A stretch of 64,000 nt of DNA from Nocardia transvalensis (GTDB lineage Bacteria; Actinomycetota; Actinomycetes; Mycobacteriales; Mycobacteriaceae): assembly GCF_015477765.1 (NCBI RefSeq), contig NZ_JADLQQ010000015.1:124001-188000 (forward strand), in the 5' to 3' direction. The notes below the pieces were generated by a model. It was not told the origin of the DNA. It made no database searches and saw nothing but the letters and a program-made list of their open reading frames with translations. The position numbers were made by a program, and so were the translations under genes. Every line of letters begins with the position of its first letter. Position 1 is the stretch's first letter. Below, in pieces: positions 34,523 to 43,209 of this stretch.

Positions 34523-35749
34523 ATGGCCACCGATTCCGACATCGGTCCGCTGGAACCCGCATCGATCGGACCCACGCATGCAGCACCCAGTCCGCCCCGG
34601 TGGTCGGAGAAGGACCGCCGCCGGTCGATGAAGGATCTGTCCGTCGCCGAGCTCACCGAAGAACTTCAGACACGCCGGCAGCGGGGGGTGCTGTTACTGG
34701 ATCCGGAGCTCCACAGCGAGCCGACCCGGTTCGAGATGTGGCGCATGAAACGGCTGGCGCGGTGGAAGCGCAGTCAGGAGATGGCGCGGGAACGTCGACA
34801 GTTGCGCGCTGCCATGAGTGCCGAGAAGCGTGGTCAGCGGGCCGAACTGGCTATCCAGCGCGAGACCAGTGTCGATGAGCGCTGGTTCCGTCGCGCCGTT
34901 GCCGCTCGGCGCCGGGTCACCAGCCCTGATGCTCGGCTTGCGAACCTTCGCCGACAGGCCACGTGGTCGTCCTACGCGCTGATCGGTGTTGTTGTCATCG
35001 GCATGGCCTGGGCGGCTGTCAACGTCCAACACGGCTTGGTGCCCAGCAACAACATTCGCGAGCCGCTGTTCTGGCTGAGCTATGGCATCGAGGCGATGAT
35101 CTCCATCCCGCTGGTCGTCGTCATGGCGTATGCAGCGGCGGCGACGAGGTGGAGGGTCAAGGTGAATGTCGTCCAGATCGTCGCCTTCGAGTGCTTTCTT
35201 CTGTCCGTGACCGTCGCATTGAATGTCGTGCCGCACGCGCTGAACCATGATGGAATCCGCGCTGCCGAGTCCGCCGTGCCTCCGGTCATGGTGGCGGTCG
35301 TTGCGTGGCTTCACGCCTGGGTCAGCGCCCGCTATGGCGAGCTGATGACCATAGCCTTCGACGAGCTCACGACCCGTCTCGAGGAGACCGACGCTCTCCT
35401 GGTCGAAAGCCCCGCCGAGAATGCTTCACGAGGGCTGGCAAAAATCGCCGAGCGGGGTCGCCACGAGTTCGGTTCGGTGACCCGCAGCGGCGGCATCGAC
35501 GATGACGAGACGGACACGGAGATCGAGGTCGAGCCCAGCCGCGACTGGCGGGCGATCGCCGAGCAGACCATCGCGGCGGGCCTGCTTCCGCAGAGTAGGC
35601 CGATTGAGCAGATTGCCGAGATCCTCTACCTGTACCACGACCGTCACTACTCCCAGCGCCAGACGAAAACCGCAGTCGGGCTCGGTAGCCACGAGACCGT
35701 CGGCAAAATTCTGAGTGCCGCGCGCGCGGTCCTTACCGACGCCGCCTGA
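34523..35749 (+). CDS. four-TM membrane protein with C-terminal helix-turn-helix (DUF2637-like)
   Basis: A 408-residue protein from ATG 34523, preceded by GGAGAG. A charged, coiled N-terminal part (MARERRQLRAAMSAEKRGQR) is followed by four membrane helices (SYALIGVVVIGMAWAAV; ISIPLVVVMAYAAAA; VVQIVAFECFLLSVTVAL; VMVAVVAWLHAWVSA). The C-terminal about 70 residues (IEQIAEILYLYHDRHYSQRQ, VGLGSHETVGKILSAARAVL) look like a helix-turn-helix. DUF2637/SpdB-type proteins with this layout occur on actinobacterial conjugative plasmids and may act in spreading or regulation of transfer. Confidence 0.65.
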   Translation: MATDSDIGPLEPASIGPTHAAPSPPRWSEKDRRRSMKDLSVAELTEELQTRRQRGVLLLDPELHSEPTRFEMWRMKRLARWKRSQEMARERRQLRAAMSAEKRGQRAELAIQRETSVDERWFRRAVAARRRVTSPDARLANLRRQATWSSYALIGVVVIGMAWAAVNVQHGLVPSNNIREPLFWLSYGIEAMISIPLVVVMAYAAAATRWRVKVNVVQIVAFECFLLSVTVALNVVPHALNHDGIRAAESAVPPVMVAVVAWLHAWVSARYGELMTIAFDELTTRLEETDALLVESPAENASRGLAKIAERGRHEFGSVTRSGGIDDDETDTEIEVEPSRDWRAIAEQTIAAGLLPQSRPIEQIAEILYLYHDRHYSQRQTKTAVGLGSHETVGKILSAARAVLTDAA

Positions 35750-35788
35750 CCCCCTCACCCGACAACTCGAAACACCTCTCCTCATCAA

Positions 35789-35836
35789 CAAGGCCGTCGG
35801 GGCCCCACACCGGTTCTGTGGGTTCCGGCGGCCTTG
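35789..35836 (+). terminator. long stem-loop terminator
   Basis: CAAGGCCG at 35789 pairs with CGGCCTTG ending at 35836, with further inner pairing (CCCACA/TGTGGG) around a short loop. It follows the membrane-protein gene by 39 nt. Confidence 0.6.
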
Positions 35837-36019
35837 TTGCGCATCCAGCAGTTCCAGAATCTTCGTTGCGGGGGGTGGTCCCAATCACGAATTCGGTGTG
35901 TCGGCCCGACACGCTGGACGGGTCGACGAATTTCGGCGACCACCAGATCTCCGGCACCTCGCCGTCAGCAGAGGGCTGGCAAACGCCATCTCGTTCGCGC
36001 CGCTAACGTTTTTCAATAT

Positions 36020-36116
36020 GCTCCCCACCACGCTCCCCCCATCTTCCCCACCCCCGGTGGGGAGCGTTAAAAGGTGTCTGACCATCGCTTTTTCTGTCTT
36101 CCCCACCTTCCCCACT
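36020..36116. repeat. CTTCCCCACC direct repeats and 10-bp inverted repeat
   Basis: GCTCCCCACC (36020) and GGTGGGGAGC (36056) are perfect inverted arms. CTTCCCCACC or a one-base variant recurs at 36043, 36098 and 36107. The block lies 190 nt before the small gene at 36307. It is a candidate for iterons or an operator. Confidence 0.5.
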
Positions 36117-36306
36117 GGTTCGGGCGGTACACCCCATCACTTGGATTTCCTGGAGTCTGACGGTGTACAGGGGCAACCGAGATAGGCATCAACCTGCGCA
36201 ATGGAGACTCGAGTAATCCGGTCCGGATTCGGCGTGTCGGTTACCCCGGAACCGCTTCGGTAGACCAGGATGACGGGCAGCAGTACCCCCCGAAGGAGGT
36301 TTGCCA

Positions 36307-36702
36307 GTGACCCGGAAGTACGTAGGCGCGGAGAAGAGAGGCCCCCGGCTTCACCCCGAACTCCTGGACCTGCTGGAGATCGAGCGCCAGGAGGCCGGCG
36401 CCAAGACAGTGTCGGCGTACCTGTGGGACCTGTTGTGTCACCGCTACGGACGCCAGGACTTGATTCGCGAGAAGGACAAGGCGCCACTGCCGATCGACAC
36501 TCGCAGCGACGTCATCCGGATGTGCTTGCGGCAAGGACGACCGGACCTTGCACACAAGGTTCTCCAGTCGGGGCCCGACGGCGAACTCGATGAGGAAGCG
36601 CCTCAGCTCGAGCTCGAGTGCCTGACCACGAACGAGACAGCTCGCCCCTCCTCCGCGGCCGCCGCGGACAGGACAGCGCGTAAGGCGGCGATCAGCGCAT
36701 GA
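36307..36702 (+). CDS. small basic protein upstream of the replication gene
   Basis: A 131-residue protein from GTG 36307, 9 nt after AGGAGG. It contains LHPELLDLLEIERQEAGAKT and VSAYLWDLLCHRYGRQDL, consistent with a small helical DNA-binding protein, and a low-complexity tail. Its place between a repeat block and the replication gene suggests copy-number or replication control. The name is unknown. Confidence 0.55.
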   Translation: MTRKYVGAEKRGPRLHPELLDLLEIERQEAGAKTVSAYLWDLLCHRYGRQDLIREKDKAPLPIDTRSDVIRMCLRQGRPDLAHKVLQSGPDGELDEEAPQLELECLTTNETARPSSAAAADRTARKAAISA

Positions 36703-36718
36703 CGCCCTAGACAACGAA

Positions 36719-36757
36719 AAACCCCCCACCCGTTTTGGCCGGCGGAAGGGGGGGTTC
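36719..36757 (+). terminator. rho-independent terminator
   Basis: AACCCCCC (36720-36727) pairs with GGGGGGTT (36749-36756) around a 21-nt loop just after the 131-residue gene. A short T-rich run follows. It separates that gene from the replication operon. Confidence 0.65.
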
Positions 36758-36861
36758 ATTTCGAAATCTGCTCACGCTTGGCAGCGTGACCGTTGTTTCA
36801 ACATCCCACCCAAGTGGGCGGTGATGCAGGTCCACGAACCGGAAAGGAAGGTGGTACGCAC

Positions 36862-36930
36862 ATGATGGTAGCGCAAGCTGCCGCCTTCCTCACGCACATC
36901 CGCGTCAGTGTTGGTGGTGATGCGGTGTGA
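36862..36930 (+). CDS. 22-residue leader peptide coupled to the replication gene
   Basis: ATG 36862 follows GGAAAGGAAGGTGG and opens a 22-codon frame (MMVAQAAAFLTHIRVSVGGD and two more). It ends in GTGTGA, so its TGA overlaps the GTG start of the 1805-residue protein (GTGA). No other ribosome site stands directly before that GTG, so the large protein probably depends on translation of the leader. Leader-coupled replication genes are known in several plasmid families. Confidence 0.55.
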   Translation: MMVAQAAAFLTHIRVSVGGDAV

Positions 36931-39900
36931 CATATCCCGCATCACAGGGCCGGATGTCGTCGTTCGACCGGGTCCGTGACCGTCTCAGCAACATCGTGCC
37001 GAGGAGCGACACCCACTTCATGGCGTCGTGCCCGGTGCACGGTGACCGCACCCCCAGCTTGTCGGTGACCTGGGTCGACGACCCGGATTGCGTGGGCAAG
37101 ACGCTGCTGAAGTGTTTCGGCTGCGGATCGCCGACCGCCGACATCGTCGAGGCGTTGCACCCGCCGCTGACCCTGGCCGATCTGTTCGATCAACCGTTGC
37201 CGGACGAGCGGCGCCGCGACAGGCCGCGCGTCGGCCGATCACCTCAACAGCGGCGGGCTGGTCGGCGCCGCAAGGCGGGCAAGCTACCCCCACTGATCGT
37301 GCCGTTGCCGGAGGAGCCGGAGCTACAGCACCACTGGCAGGAAGTCTGCCGCTACCCCTACACAGACCCGGAGACCGGCCGGGTGGTGCAGGAGGTCGTT
37401 CGCAGCGAGTGTCACACCTGCACCGATGCCGACGGCAACCAGAAGCATGAGCGGCACAAGGACTTCCGGCAGGAATTCATCACCGCCAGCGGGAAGCGCG
37501 TCGCACACAAGCCGCGCGGGTTCAAGCCGGTGCTGTATCGCCAAGCGGAGGTACAGGCCGCGATCGCGGCCGGCATTCCGGCGTGGCTGAACGAAGGCGA
37601 AAAGGACGCCGACACGGCGGTCAAACTCGGTCACGTCGCTACCACGAACGCCCAGGGTGGGCTGCATTTCCCGGAAGAGCTGGCGGCGGTGTTCCGGGGT
37701 GGCCGGGTATTCGTTGTTCTCGACCGTGACGGCACCGGCTACGCCCGCGGCGTGAAGTTGGCGGAGTTGTTCGGCCAGTTCGACGACATCGATGCGACGT
37801 TCCTGCTGCCGGCGACAACGCAGGCGAAGTCCGACTTCACCGACCATGTCGACGCGGACCTGTGGGACACCAACCACCCGTTCTTCGGATTCGTGCGGGT
37901 CATCCCCGCTGAGCTGGCTGCACACCATATCGTCACCAAGCTGCGCACGAGGCTCGACGGCCGGTTGACCACCTCGGTCAAACAGGCCCGGCTGGAGGCG
38001 GGCGCACGTGCGGGGCGGGCTGCCGATCCGGCAACCGACAATCCCGAACTGGAACTGCAACGCGCACGGGCCTGGGCGTGGGAGGCCGAGCGCCGGTTCG
38101 AAATGTTCGCCGATCAGGTCGCTGAGGTGCGGCGGCTGGCGCGCGAATCCTGCACTCCCTGGGCGAACGAGGCGGTCACCGAGGCCGCCTCGATCTGGGA
38201 GGAGGCCAAGTCGCTGGCGCGGCAGGCCTACCAGGACGCACGGCTGGACATCCCTGCTCCGCTGCAGACCGACGAGGAACTCGCCCAGGCCGAGCCTGTT
38301 CCGTCGACGCCCCCACCGCCCCGGACGGCGCCCACGCCCGACACTGCGCCCGCGGCGCCGGGAGACCATAGCGACGGCGACAGCGCGGATCAGCAGGACG
38401 CCGACGCCCACCGCGGCGCGGTGGTCACTGCGCCGCTGTACCGGATCGTGCGCGGGCGGCTGGTCGAAGTGGTCACCCGGGACGGCCAAGAGCATGCCCG
38501 ACAGGTGCTGTCGCTGGACGCGCGGATCGTCGAGATGGAGTATCTCGAGAGCGAGGACACCGACGATGTTCAGCGGCCGAAACTGATGGGCCGCGAACAT
38601 CTCGCCGAATTCGCCCGCGCCAACCCGCCGGCGCCCGAACAGCTCACCGCGATCGTGATCGGTTTCCACCATCCCGACACGGGGGAGTGGATGCTCAAGC
38701 GGATCTCGGCCGACGACTACCGCGATCGCAACTGCGCCTGGCTCGACAGCCTGCCCGGACCGCCGGAATACGATTCGCGACCCACCGCCCTGGCGAAACT
38801 GCGGGATGCGCTCAAGGTCGCTGCCGGCGGCAACATCAGACAGACCGTGTGCTACCGCTCGACCGGGTGGCGGCGCGATGCCGAGACCGGCGAGTGGTTC
38901 TACGTGCACGCCAGTGGTGTCATCGACGGCCGCGGCGCCCGCGTCGCGCCGGTCATGTTCGGTGGCCCCTTGGCTCGCTACGACCTGCCCGCTCCGGCCG
39001 CCGACGTCACCGCGCTGCGGGACGCGTTCCTAGACCATTCCGGTACGTTGCTGACCGCTTTGCCGTGCAGGGTGGCGGCACCGTTGCTCGGGCACGTGTT
39101 CCGGGCCGCGCTGGGACCTTCTCCCTGGGTGCTGCTGCTGGTCGGCAGTCCTGGCAGTTACAAAACCTCGGTGGCGAGCCTGGCCATGCATCACTGGGGT
39201 GAGCTGTGGGATCGCCGGTCGCCCGGTAGCTCGATGTCGGGCAACGGGGACACGCTCAACGCGCTGCGCATCAAGCTGAACTCCGCGAAAGACGCCCTGT
39301 ACTGGGCCGATGACGTGGCACCCACGAGGGACTGGACGGCCGCGCAGAAACTGCTGGAGGAGTTCGCCCGCCTGGTTCACAACGGTGAGCAGCGCAGCCG
39401 CTCGACGCGCGACGGGCAGGGCGTCATGGACGGTACCCCGCCGCGGTCCTCGGCGATCGTGACCTCGGAGGTGACCCCGCGGCCGGGTAGTTCCGGTGGC
39501 GAGCGCACTTTCCCGGTGCCCATGAACGCCGACGAGATCGACGTCAACACCCTGATCCGGCTCGATGACTACCGGTCGCGGTACGGCCGGGCACTGGTGA
39601 TGGCCAGCTTCCTGCAGTGGCTGTCCGGCAACCTCGACAAGGCTCGCGCGATCGCCCGGGAGGAGGCCGAGCAGTTCGCCGAGCAGCTGCGGCACGGTGG
39701 GGGAGCCGTGCGCGCCTCGCAGGCGGCTGGTGAGCTGTGGGCGGGGTGGGTGGTGCTGTCGCGGTTCCTCGTCGACACCGGCGCTCTGGCGCAGTCCGAG
39801 GCCGACGATCTGCTCAACATCGCAGCCCTCGGAATGACCAACGCGTTCACCATGACCACCGACCCCGACCTGCCGACGACTACCGGGGCGCGGGTGCGGG

Positions 39901-42344
39901 AGTTGCTCTCGCATGCGCTGCGGACCGGCATCGCCTACGTCGACGATATCCGCACCGGGCAGCGACCGGAGTTCCCGCTGTCGAACCGGCTCGGATGGCG
40001 GCGAACCATCGTGAGCGACAACATGTTCCGCGACGAACCTCGCGGCATCCGGCTCGGCTACGTCCTGGCCGACCCGACCCCGCGCGACGGCGGCGAGCCG
40101 CAGCTCGTGGTGTGGAAGGACGCGCTCGAGCAGGTGTTGAAGGAAACCGCCGCACGGATGACCGACGCTCCGCAGGTCGATGTGGCCACGGCCAGGCGGG
40201 CGCTGGCCGACGAGGGAATACTCATCACCGAGACCTCCAACGGCGTCACCCGCTACACCGTGCACCGCACGCTGCATTGTGAGCAGAAGCGCGAGCGCAT
40301 GATCGCGCTGCGGCTGTGGCCACTGATCGGCGCCGATCCCGACCCGGGCGACGGCACGTTGTGGGACGATCCCGGCCCCGACCCCGATCCCGAGCCGACG
40401 CCGACTTCGCCGTTCGAGGCGATGACGTTGCGAGAGATCCTTGGCGCCGCTTGTCGGTCGGCCGACGTAGCATCCGAGCCGTCCGACACCGACGAGGAAT
40501 CCGCCATTCCTGACGACACCGCTCAGGAGCCCAATGCCCAGGAGCCCGATATGGGAGTGAGCCGTGCACCGTGTAAGGGGCAAATCGAACTCCCCCTGAA
40601 ACCGGTTGCCCGCGATAGCGAGAACTCCGCCGACTGCTCGGCGAGCGAGGCTCGCATCGACGATGGCGCATCGCAGGCACGCGGCGAGCGGCCCCAGCCT
40701 GATACGACCACCTCGCCACAGTCCAGCGCACCGGGCGCTGCCGAATCGCCAAGTGACCAGCAGCCGGCCACGCCGATGCAATCGGCTGCGGCGGTGCCCG
40801 TTTCGGCTGCGGAGTTCCTGGCACCGGCGGTGGTGGTGGATGTCGAGGGCGTGTGGTTGCCCGATGGCACCCGGCTGCCGGCCCCGGATCCGCTCACCCA
40901 CATCGGTCATCTCGCCGAACTGGCTCAGACTCTGCGCATCGGGCACCGGGTTGGCCCGAAGTGGGTGGAGAGAGGGCAACTCTGGGTGACAGCGGCCTTG
41001 TCGGAGCGGTTGGGTGTACCGACCCCGGACGCGACACCGGACCCCGCCAAGCTCAACAACGAGCTCAAACTGGCCACCGCAGGGCACCCGCTGGTCACCG
41101 AAGCGATTCGTGCGGGATGGACGATCGGCGGCGACGGCGATCGGCTGGGGGCGTGGACGCGGGTGTGGCGCGGCGACTATCGGGTGTGGATCGTGTTGGA
41201 GGCGGGTTTGGTGCACAACACCGCCGCCAACCCGATTCTGGGAGATAGCCCGGCGCCCGCGACGTTGGCGCGGCGGCTGGGTCTGTTCACCCACGCCTTG
41301 AACTGGCCGTTCCGGATCAACCCTCAGTCCACCGGCCTGGATCTGATGACGTCGAGCCGCATCGACCGCGCCACCGCCTTCGCCCCCACCGAACCGGTTG
41401 CTCCCGAACGCATTTCGTCGTGTGAAGACGACATTCAGTGGAACCGCAAACCGAACCCGGAAGAGCTGCGCCAACGGTTCGTCCATGCCTACGACCGCGG
41501 TGGCTCCCATCTCGGTGGCTTCGCCAGTCACTCCCTGGGGGTCGGCACAGCGACGCACTACGAGAACGGGCGCGATTTCGACCCCAAGCTTCCCGGCTAT
41601 TGGCGGGTCGAGGTGCCCGAGACGGGCGACTTGCGGTACCCGCACCCGCTGTTGCCGAGCAGCAAGGACAAGCCGGGCCTGCTGTGGGTCACCACGCCCA
41701 GCCTGGAATTTGCCCGCGAATGCGGCTTCGAGCTGGAGGTCAAAGAGGCTTACGTCTGGGAGAAGCACGCCCGGGTGATGGAAGAGTTCTACAAGCGGAT
41801 GCGCGATGCCCGCGCCCAGCTCGACATCGAGGACGACGCCGACGCTCAGCTGGCCCGGGATCTGGTCAAGGCGTGCTACACCCGCACCATCGGCCAGATG
41901 GGCAGCGAAATCTACATGCGCCGAAAGGTGCAGGACCCGCAGACGGGCAAGCTCGTCGAAACGTGGCGGGAAGGCTTCGCGCCGCACCGCCGTCACCACG
42001 CGATTGCCAAGGCGCGCGCGAACATTCTGCGGTTCGTCATCACGACCGGTAAGGCGACCGACCGGTGGCCGGTCGCGATCACCAACGACACGATCGTGTA
42101 TGTGTCCGACGATCCGGACCCCGAATCCGCCTACCCAGGGTCACGCGGCGGCAACGGCAAGCGCGACACCTGGGGCCGCGGGATCGGCCAGTACAAGTGG
42201 GAAGGATCCGCGGTCCTCGACGAGCACCTCGAGTATCTGCAGGGCAGCGGTTACCAGAACGCCGAGGGCGTGAGCGGCAAGACCGCTCTGGTCGACAAAG
42301 AGGACTGGGATATCGAGCAGATGGGAAGGCTGACGAAGTCATGA
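36927..42344 (+). CDS. primase-helicase fused to a Tap-like (telomere-associated, polymerase-like) C-terminus
   Basis: An 1805-residue protein from GTG 36927. N-terminus: CHC2-type zinc finger with C35, H38, C63 and C66, as in DnaG-like primases. A TOPRIM-like region follows: WLNEGEKDADTAVKLGH (about 221) and VFVVLDRDGTGYARG (about 265). A P-loop LLVGSPGSYKTSVASLAMHH (about 740) and LYWADDVAP (about 791) mark a helicase-type ATPase. A low-complexity linker (about 1140-1290) leads to a C-terminal part of about 500 residues with VVVDVEGVWLPDGTRLPAPD, THIGHLAELA, LPGYWRVEVPETGDLRYPHP, HHAIAKARANILRF and NDTIVYVSDDPDPESAYPG. I recall these from Streptomyces Tap proteins, which recruit the terminal protein and have a polymerase-like fold. 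One chain could thus initiate replication and finish telomeres. Confidence 0.75.
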   Translation: MTYPASQGRMSSFDRVRDRLSNIVPRSDTHFMASCPVHGDRTPSLSVTWVDDPDCVGKTLLKCFGCGSPTADIVEALHPPLTLADLFDQPLPDERRRDRPRVGRSPQQRRAGRRRKAGKLPPLIVPLPEEPELQHHWQEVCRYPYTDPETGRVVQEVVRSECHTCTDADGNQKHERHKDFRQEFITASGKRVAHKPRGFKPVLYRQAEVQAAIAAGIPAWLNEGEKDADTAVKLGHVATTNAQGGLHFPEELAAVFRGGRVFVVLDRDGTGYARGVKLAELFGQFDDIDATFLLPATTQAKSDFTDHVDADLWDTNHPFFGFVRVIPAELAAHHIVTKLRTRLDGRLTTSVKQARLEAGARAGRAADPATDNPELELQRARAWAWEAERRFEMFADQVAEVRRLARESCTPWANEAVTEAASIWEEAKSLARQAYQDARLDIPAPLQTDEELAQAEPVPSTPPPPRTAPTPDTAPAAPGDHSDGDSADQQDADAHRGAVVTAPLYRIVRGRLVEVVTRDGQEHARQVLSLDARIVEMEYLESEDTDDVQRPKLMGREHLAEFARANPPAPEQLTAIVIGFHHPDTGEWMLKRISADDYRDRNCAWLDSLPGPPEYDSRPTALAKLRDALKVAAGGNIRQTVCYRSTGWRRDAETGEWFYVHASGVIDGRGARVAPVMFGGPLARYDLPAPAADVTALRDAFLDHSGTLLTALPCRVAAPLLGHVFRAALGPSPWVLLLVGSPGSYKTSVASLAMHHWGELWDRRSPGSSMSGNGDTLNALRIKLNSAKDALYWADDVAPTRDWTAAQKLLEEFARLVHNGEQRSRSTRDGQGVMDGTPPRSSAIVTSEVTPRPGSSGGERTFPVPMNADEIDVNTLIRLDDYRSRYGRALVMASFLQWLSGNLDKARAIAREEAEQFAEQLRHGGGAVRASQAAGELWAGWVVLSRFLVDTGALAQSEADDLLNIAALGMTNAFTMTTDPDLPTTTGARVRELLSHALRTGIAYVDDIRTGQRPEFPLSNRLGWRRTIVSDNMFRDEPRGIRLGYVLADPTPRDGGEPQLVVWKDALEQVLKETAARMTDAPQVDVATARRALADEGILITETSNGVTRYTVHRTLHCEQKRERMIALRLWPLIGADPDPGDGTLWDDPGPDPDPEPTPTSPFEAMTLREILGAACRSADVASEPSDTDEESAIPDDTAQEPNAQEPDMGVSRAPCKGQIELPLKPVARDSENSADCSASEARIDDGASQARGERPQPDTTTSPQSSAPGAAESPSDQQPATPMQSAAAVPVSAAEFLAPAVVVDVEGVWLPDGTRLPAPDPLTHIGHLAELAQTLRIGHRVGPKWVERGQLWVTAALSERLGVPTPDATPDPAKLNNELKLATAGHPLVTEAIRAGWTIGGDGDRLGAWTRVWRGDYRVWIVLEAGLVHNTAANPILGDSPAPATLARRLGLFTHALNWPFRINPQSTGLDLMTSSRIDRATAFAPTEPVAPERISSCEDDIQWNRKPNPEELRQRFVHAYDRGGSHLGGFASHSLGVGTATHYENGRDFDPKLPGYWRVEVPETGDLRYPHPLLPSSKDKPGLLWVTTPSLEFARECGFELEVKEAYVWEKHARVMEEFYKRMRDARAQLDIEDDADAQLARDLVKACYTRTIGQMGSEIYMRRKVQDPQTGKLVETWREGFAPHRRHHAIAKARANILRFVITTGKATDRWPVAITNDTIVYVSDDPDPESAYPGSRGGNGKRDTWGRGIGQYKWEGSAVLDEHLEYLQGSGYQNAEGVSGKTALVDKEDWDIEQMGRLTKS

Positions 42345-42553
42345 GCAACTCGAACTTTCCCGGCTACTGGCGGGTCGAGCTGCCCGCAGCCGACAGCTTG
42401 CCGTACCCGCGCTTCCTGTCGCCGGGCGGCGAAGACGCTGTCGTCGGCGCCGGCGCCGCTCCGAGGCCTCATCGCCCGCATGCCCACGGCCACTGTGGAC
42501 CGCGTCTGGCCGCGCTCGCCGGCCTGGGTTCGGCCGCTGCCGGGGCCGAGTAG
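42341..42553 (+). CDS. 70-residue protein repeating a segment of the Tap-like domain
   Basis: ATG 42341 overlaps the stop of the replication gene (ATGA). The protein starts MSNSNFPGYWRVELPAADSL and continues YPRFLSPGG, which matches LPGYWRVEVPETGDLRYPHP of the large protein at about nt 41590. The remainder is His/Pro/Ala-rich. It may be a leftover of a partial duplication or a small accessory protein that mimics the polymerase-like part. Confidence 0.55.
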   Translation: MSNSNFPGYWRVELPAADSLPYPRFLSPGGEDAVVGAGAAPRPHRPHAHGHCGPRLAALAGLGSAAAGAE

Positions 42554-42564
42554 GACAGCACGCT

Positions 42565-43209
42565 GTGGCCGACGAGATCAAGGAGCAACTGAGCCCTGAC
42601 CCTGGGCGCCGTGGCGCGATGTTCCAGGGGTTGACCGGCCGGTCCGGCTCGAATGTCTCCGGCACTGCCGGTGATGTCCCGGACATTCGGGGAATGTTGC
42701 GCGCCGCCTACGGGCCCGGGCCGCGCAGCGACATCAACACGGCTGCGGCCGCGAAAGGCCTCGGTGTCAGCAAACGTACCGTCGAACGCTGGTTGGCGGA
42801 TCCGTCGAGCGCTTCGAAGATCAGTAAGCCGAAGCCGGCGACGGTGGCCAAGATGGCCAAGGCGGCCCGGCAGGCCGCCACCACGAAGGCCGGCCGCAAG
42901 CGGGTCATGAAGGCCATGCGCGAGAGCAAGGAAGGCAAACGCCTGCTCAAACGCGGCGGCCGCGTCCGCGTCACCGGGAATCAGGGGGTCTTCGGCAAAT
43001 CCGCCTACTACATCCGCTGGCGGAAAGATGTGCCGTTCCCGCCGAATCAGGCGGGGATGACCCCTGCCGAGATCGAGGGGTTGTGGACGGCCTACGAGCA
43101 GGGTGGTGACAAGGCGGCGTCGCAGTGGCTGACCGACTACGCACGCGAACACTACGCGGCCGGGTGGGAGTTCGAGAGCATCGAGCGCATCGGATACGAC
43201 CCGAATTGA
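42565..43209 (+). CDS. Tpg-like terminal protein with helix-turn-helix
   Basis: A 214-residue protein from GTG 42565. AAAKGLGVSKRTVERWLADP is a helix-turn-helix as in Streptomyces Tpg (GVSQRTVERY). A very basic middle (ARQAATTKAGRKRVMKAMRE) and the ending REHYAAGWEFESIERIGYD also parallel Tpg. Tpg is covalently joined to the 5' telomere ends of linear replicons and works with Tap. The gene stands right after a Tap-like sequence, as in tap-tpg operons. Similarity is judged from memory, without a search. Confidence 0.65.
   Translation: MADEIKEQLSPDPGRRGAMFQGLTGRSGSNVSGTAGDVPDIRGMLRAAYGPGPRSDINTAAAAKGLGVSKRTVERWLADPSSASKISKPKPATVAKMAKAARQAATTKAGRKRVMKAMRESKEGKRLLKRGGRVRVTGNQGVFGKSAYYIRWRKDVPFPPNQAGMTPAEIEGLWTAYEQGGDKAASQWLTDYAREHYAAGWEFESIERIGYDPN

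Larger units (their letters stand above)
35750..36306. other. intergenic region with terminator and iteron-like repeats
   Basis: No gene is supported. It holds the terminator at 35789 and the repeat block at 36020-36116, with an AT-rich stretch (CGTTTTTCAATATG) immediately before it. It is a candidate for a replication origin or the control region of the replication operon. Confidence 0.45.

Noticed and set aside
37323..38909. 528-residue minus-strand frame
   Set aside because: Shadow of the primase-helicase gene; no ribosome site or motif.
39030..41999. 989-residue minus-strand frame opposite the replication gene
   Set aside because: It lacks recognisable motifs, while the plus strand shows a continuous, motif-rich protein; high-GC DNA often opens the opposite frame.
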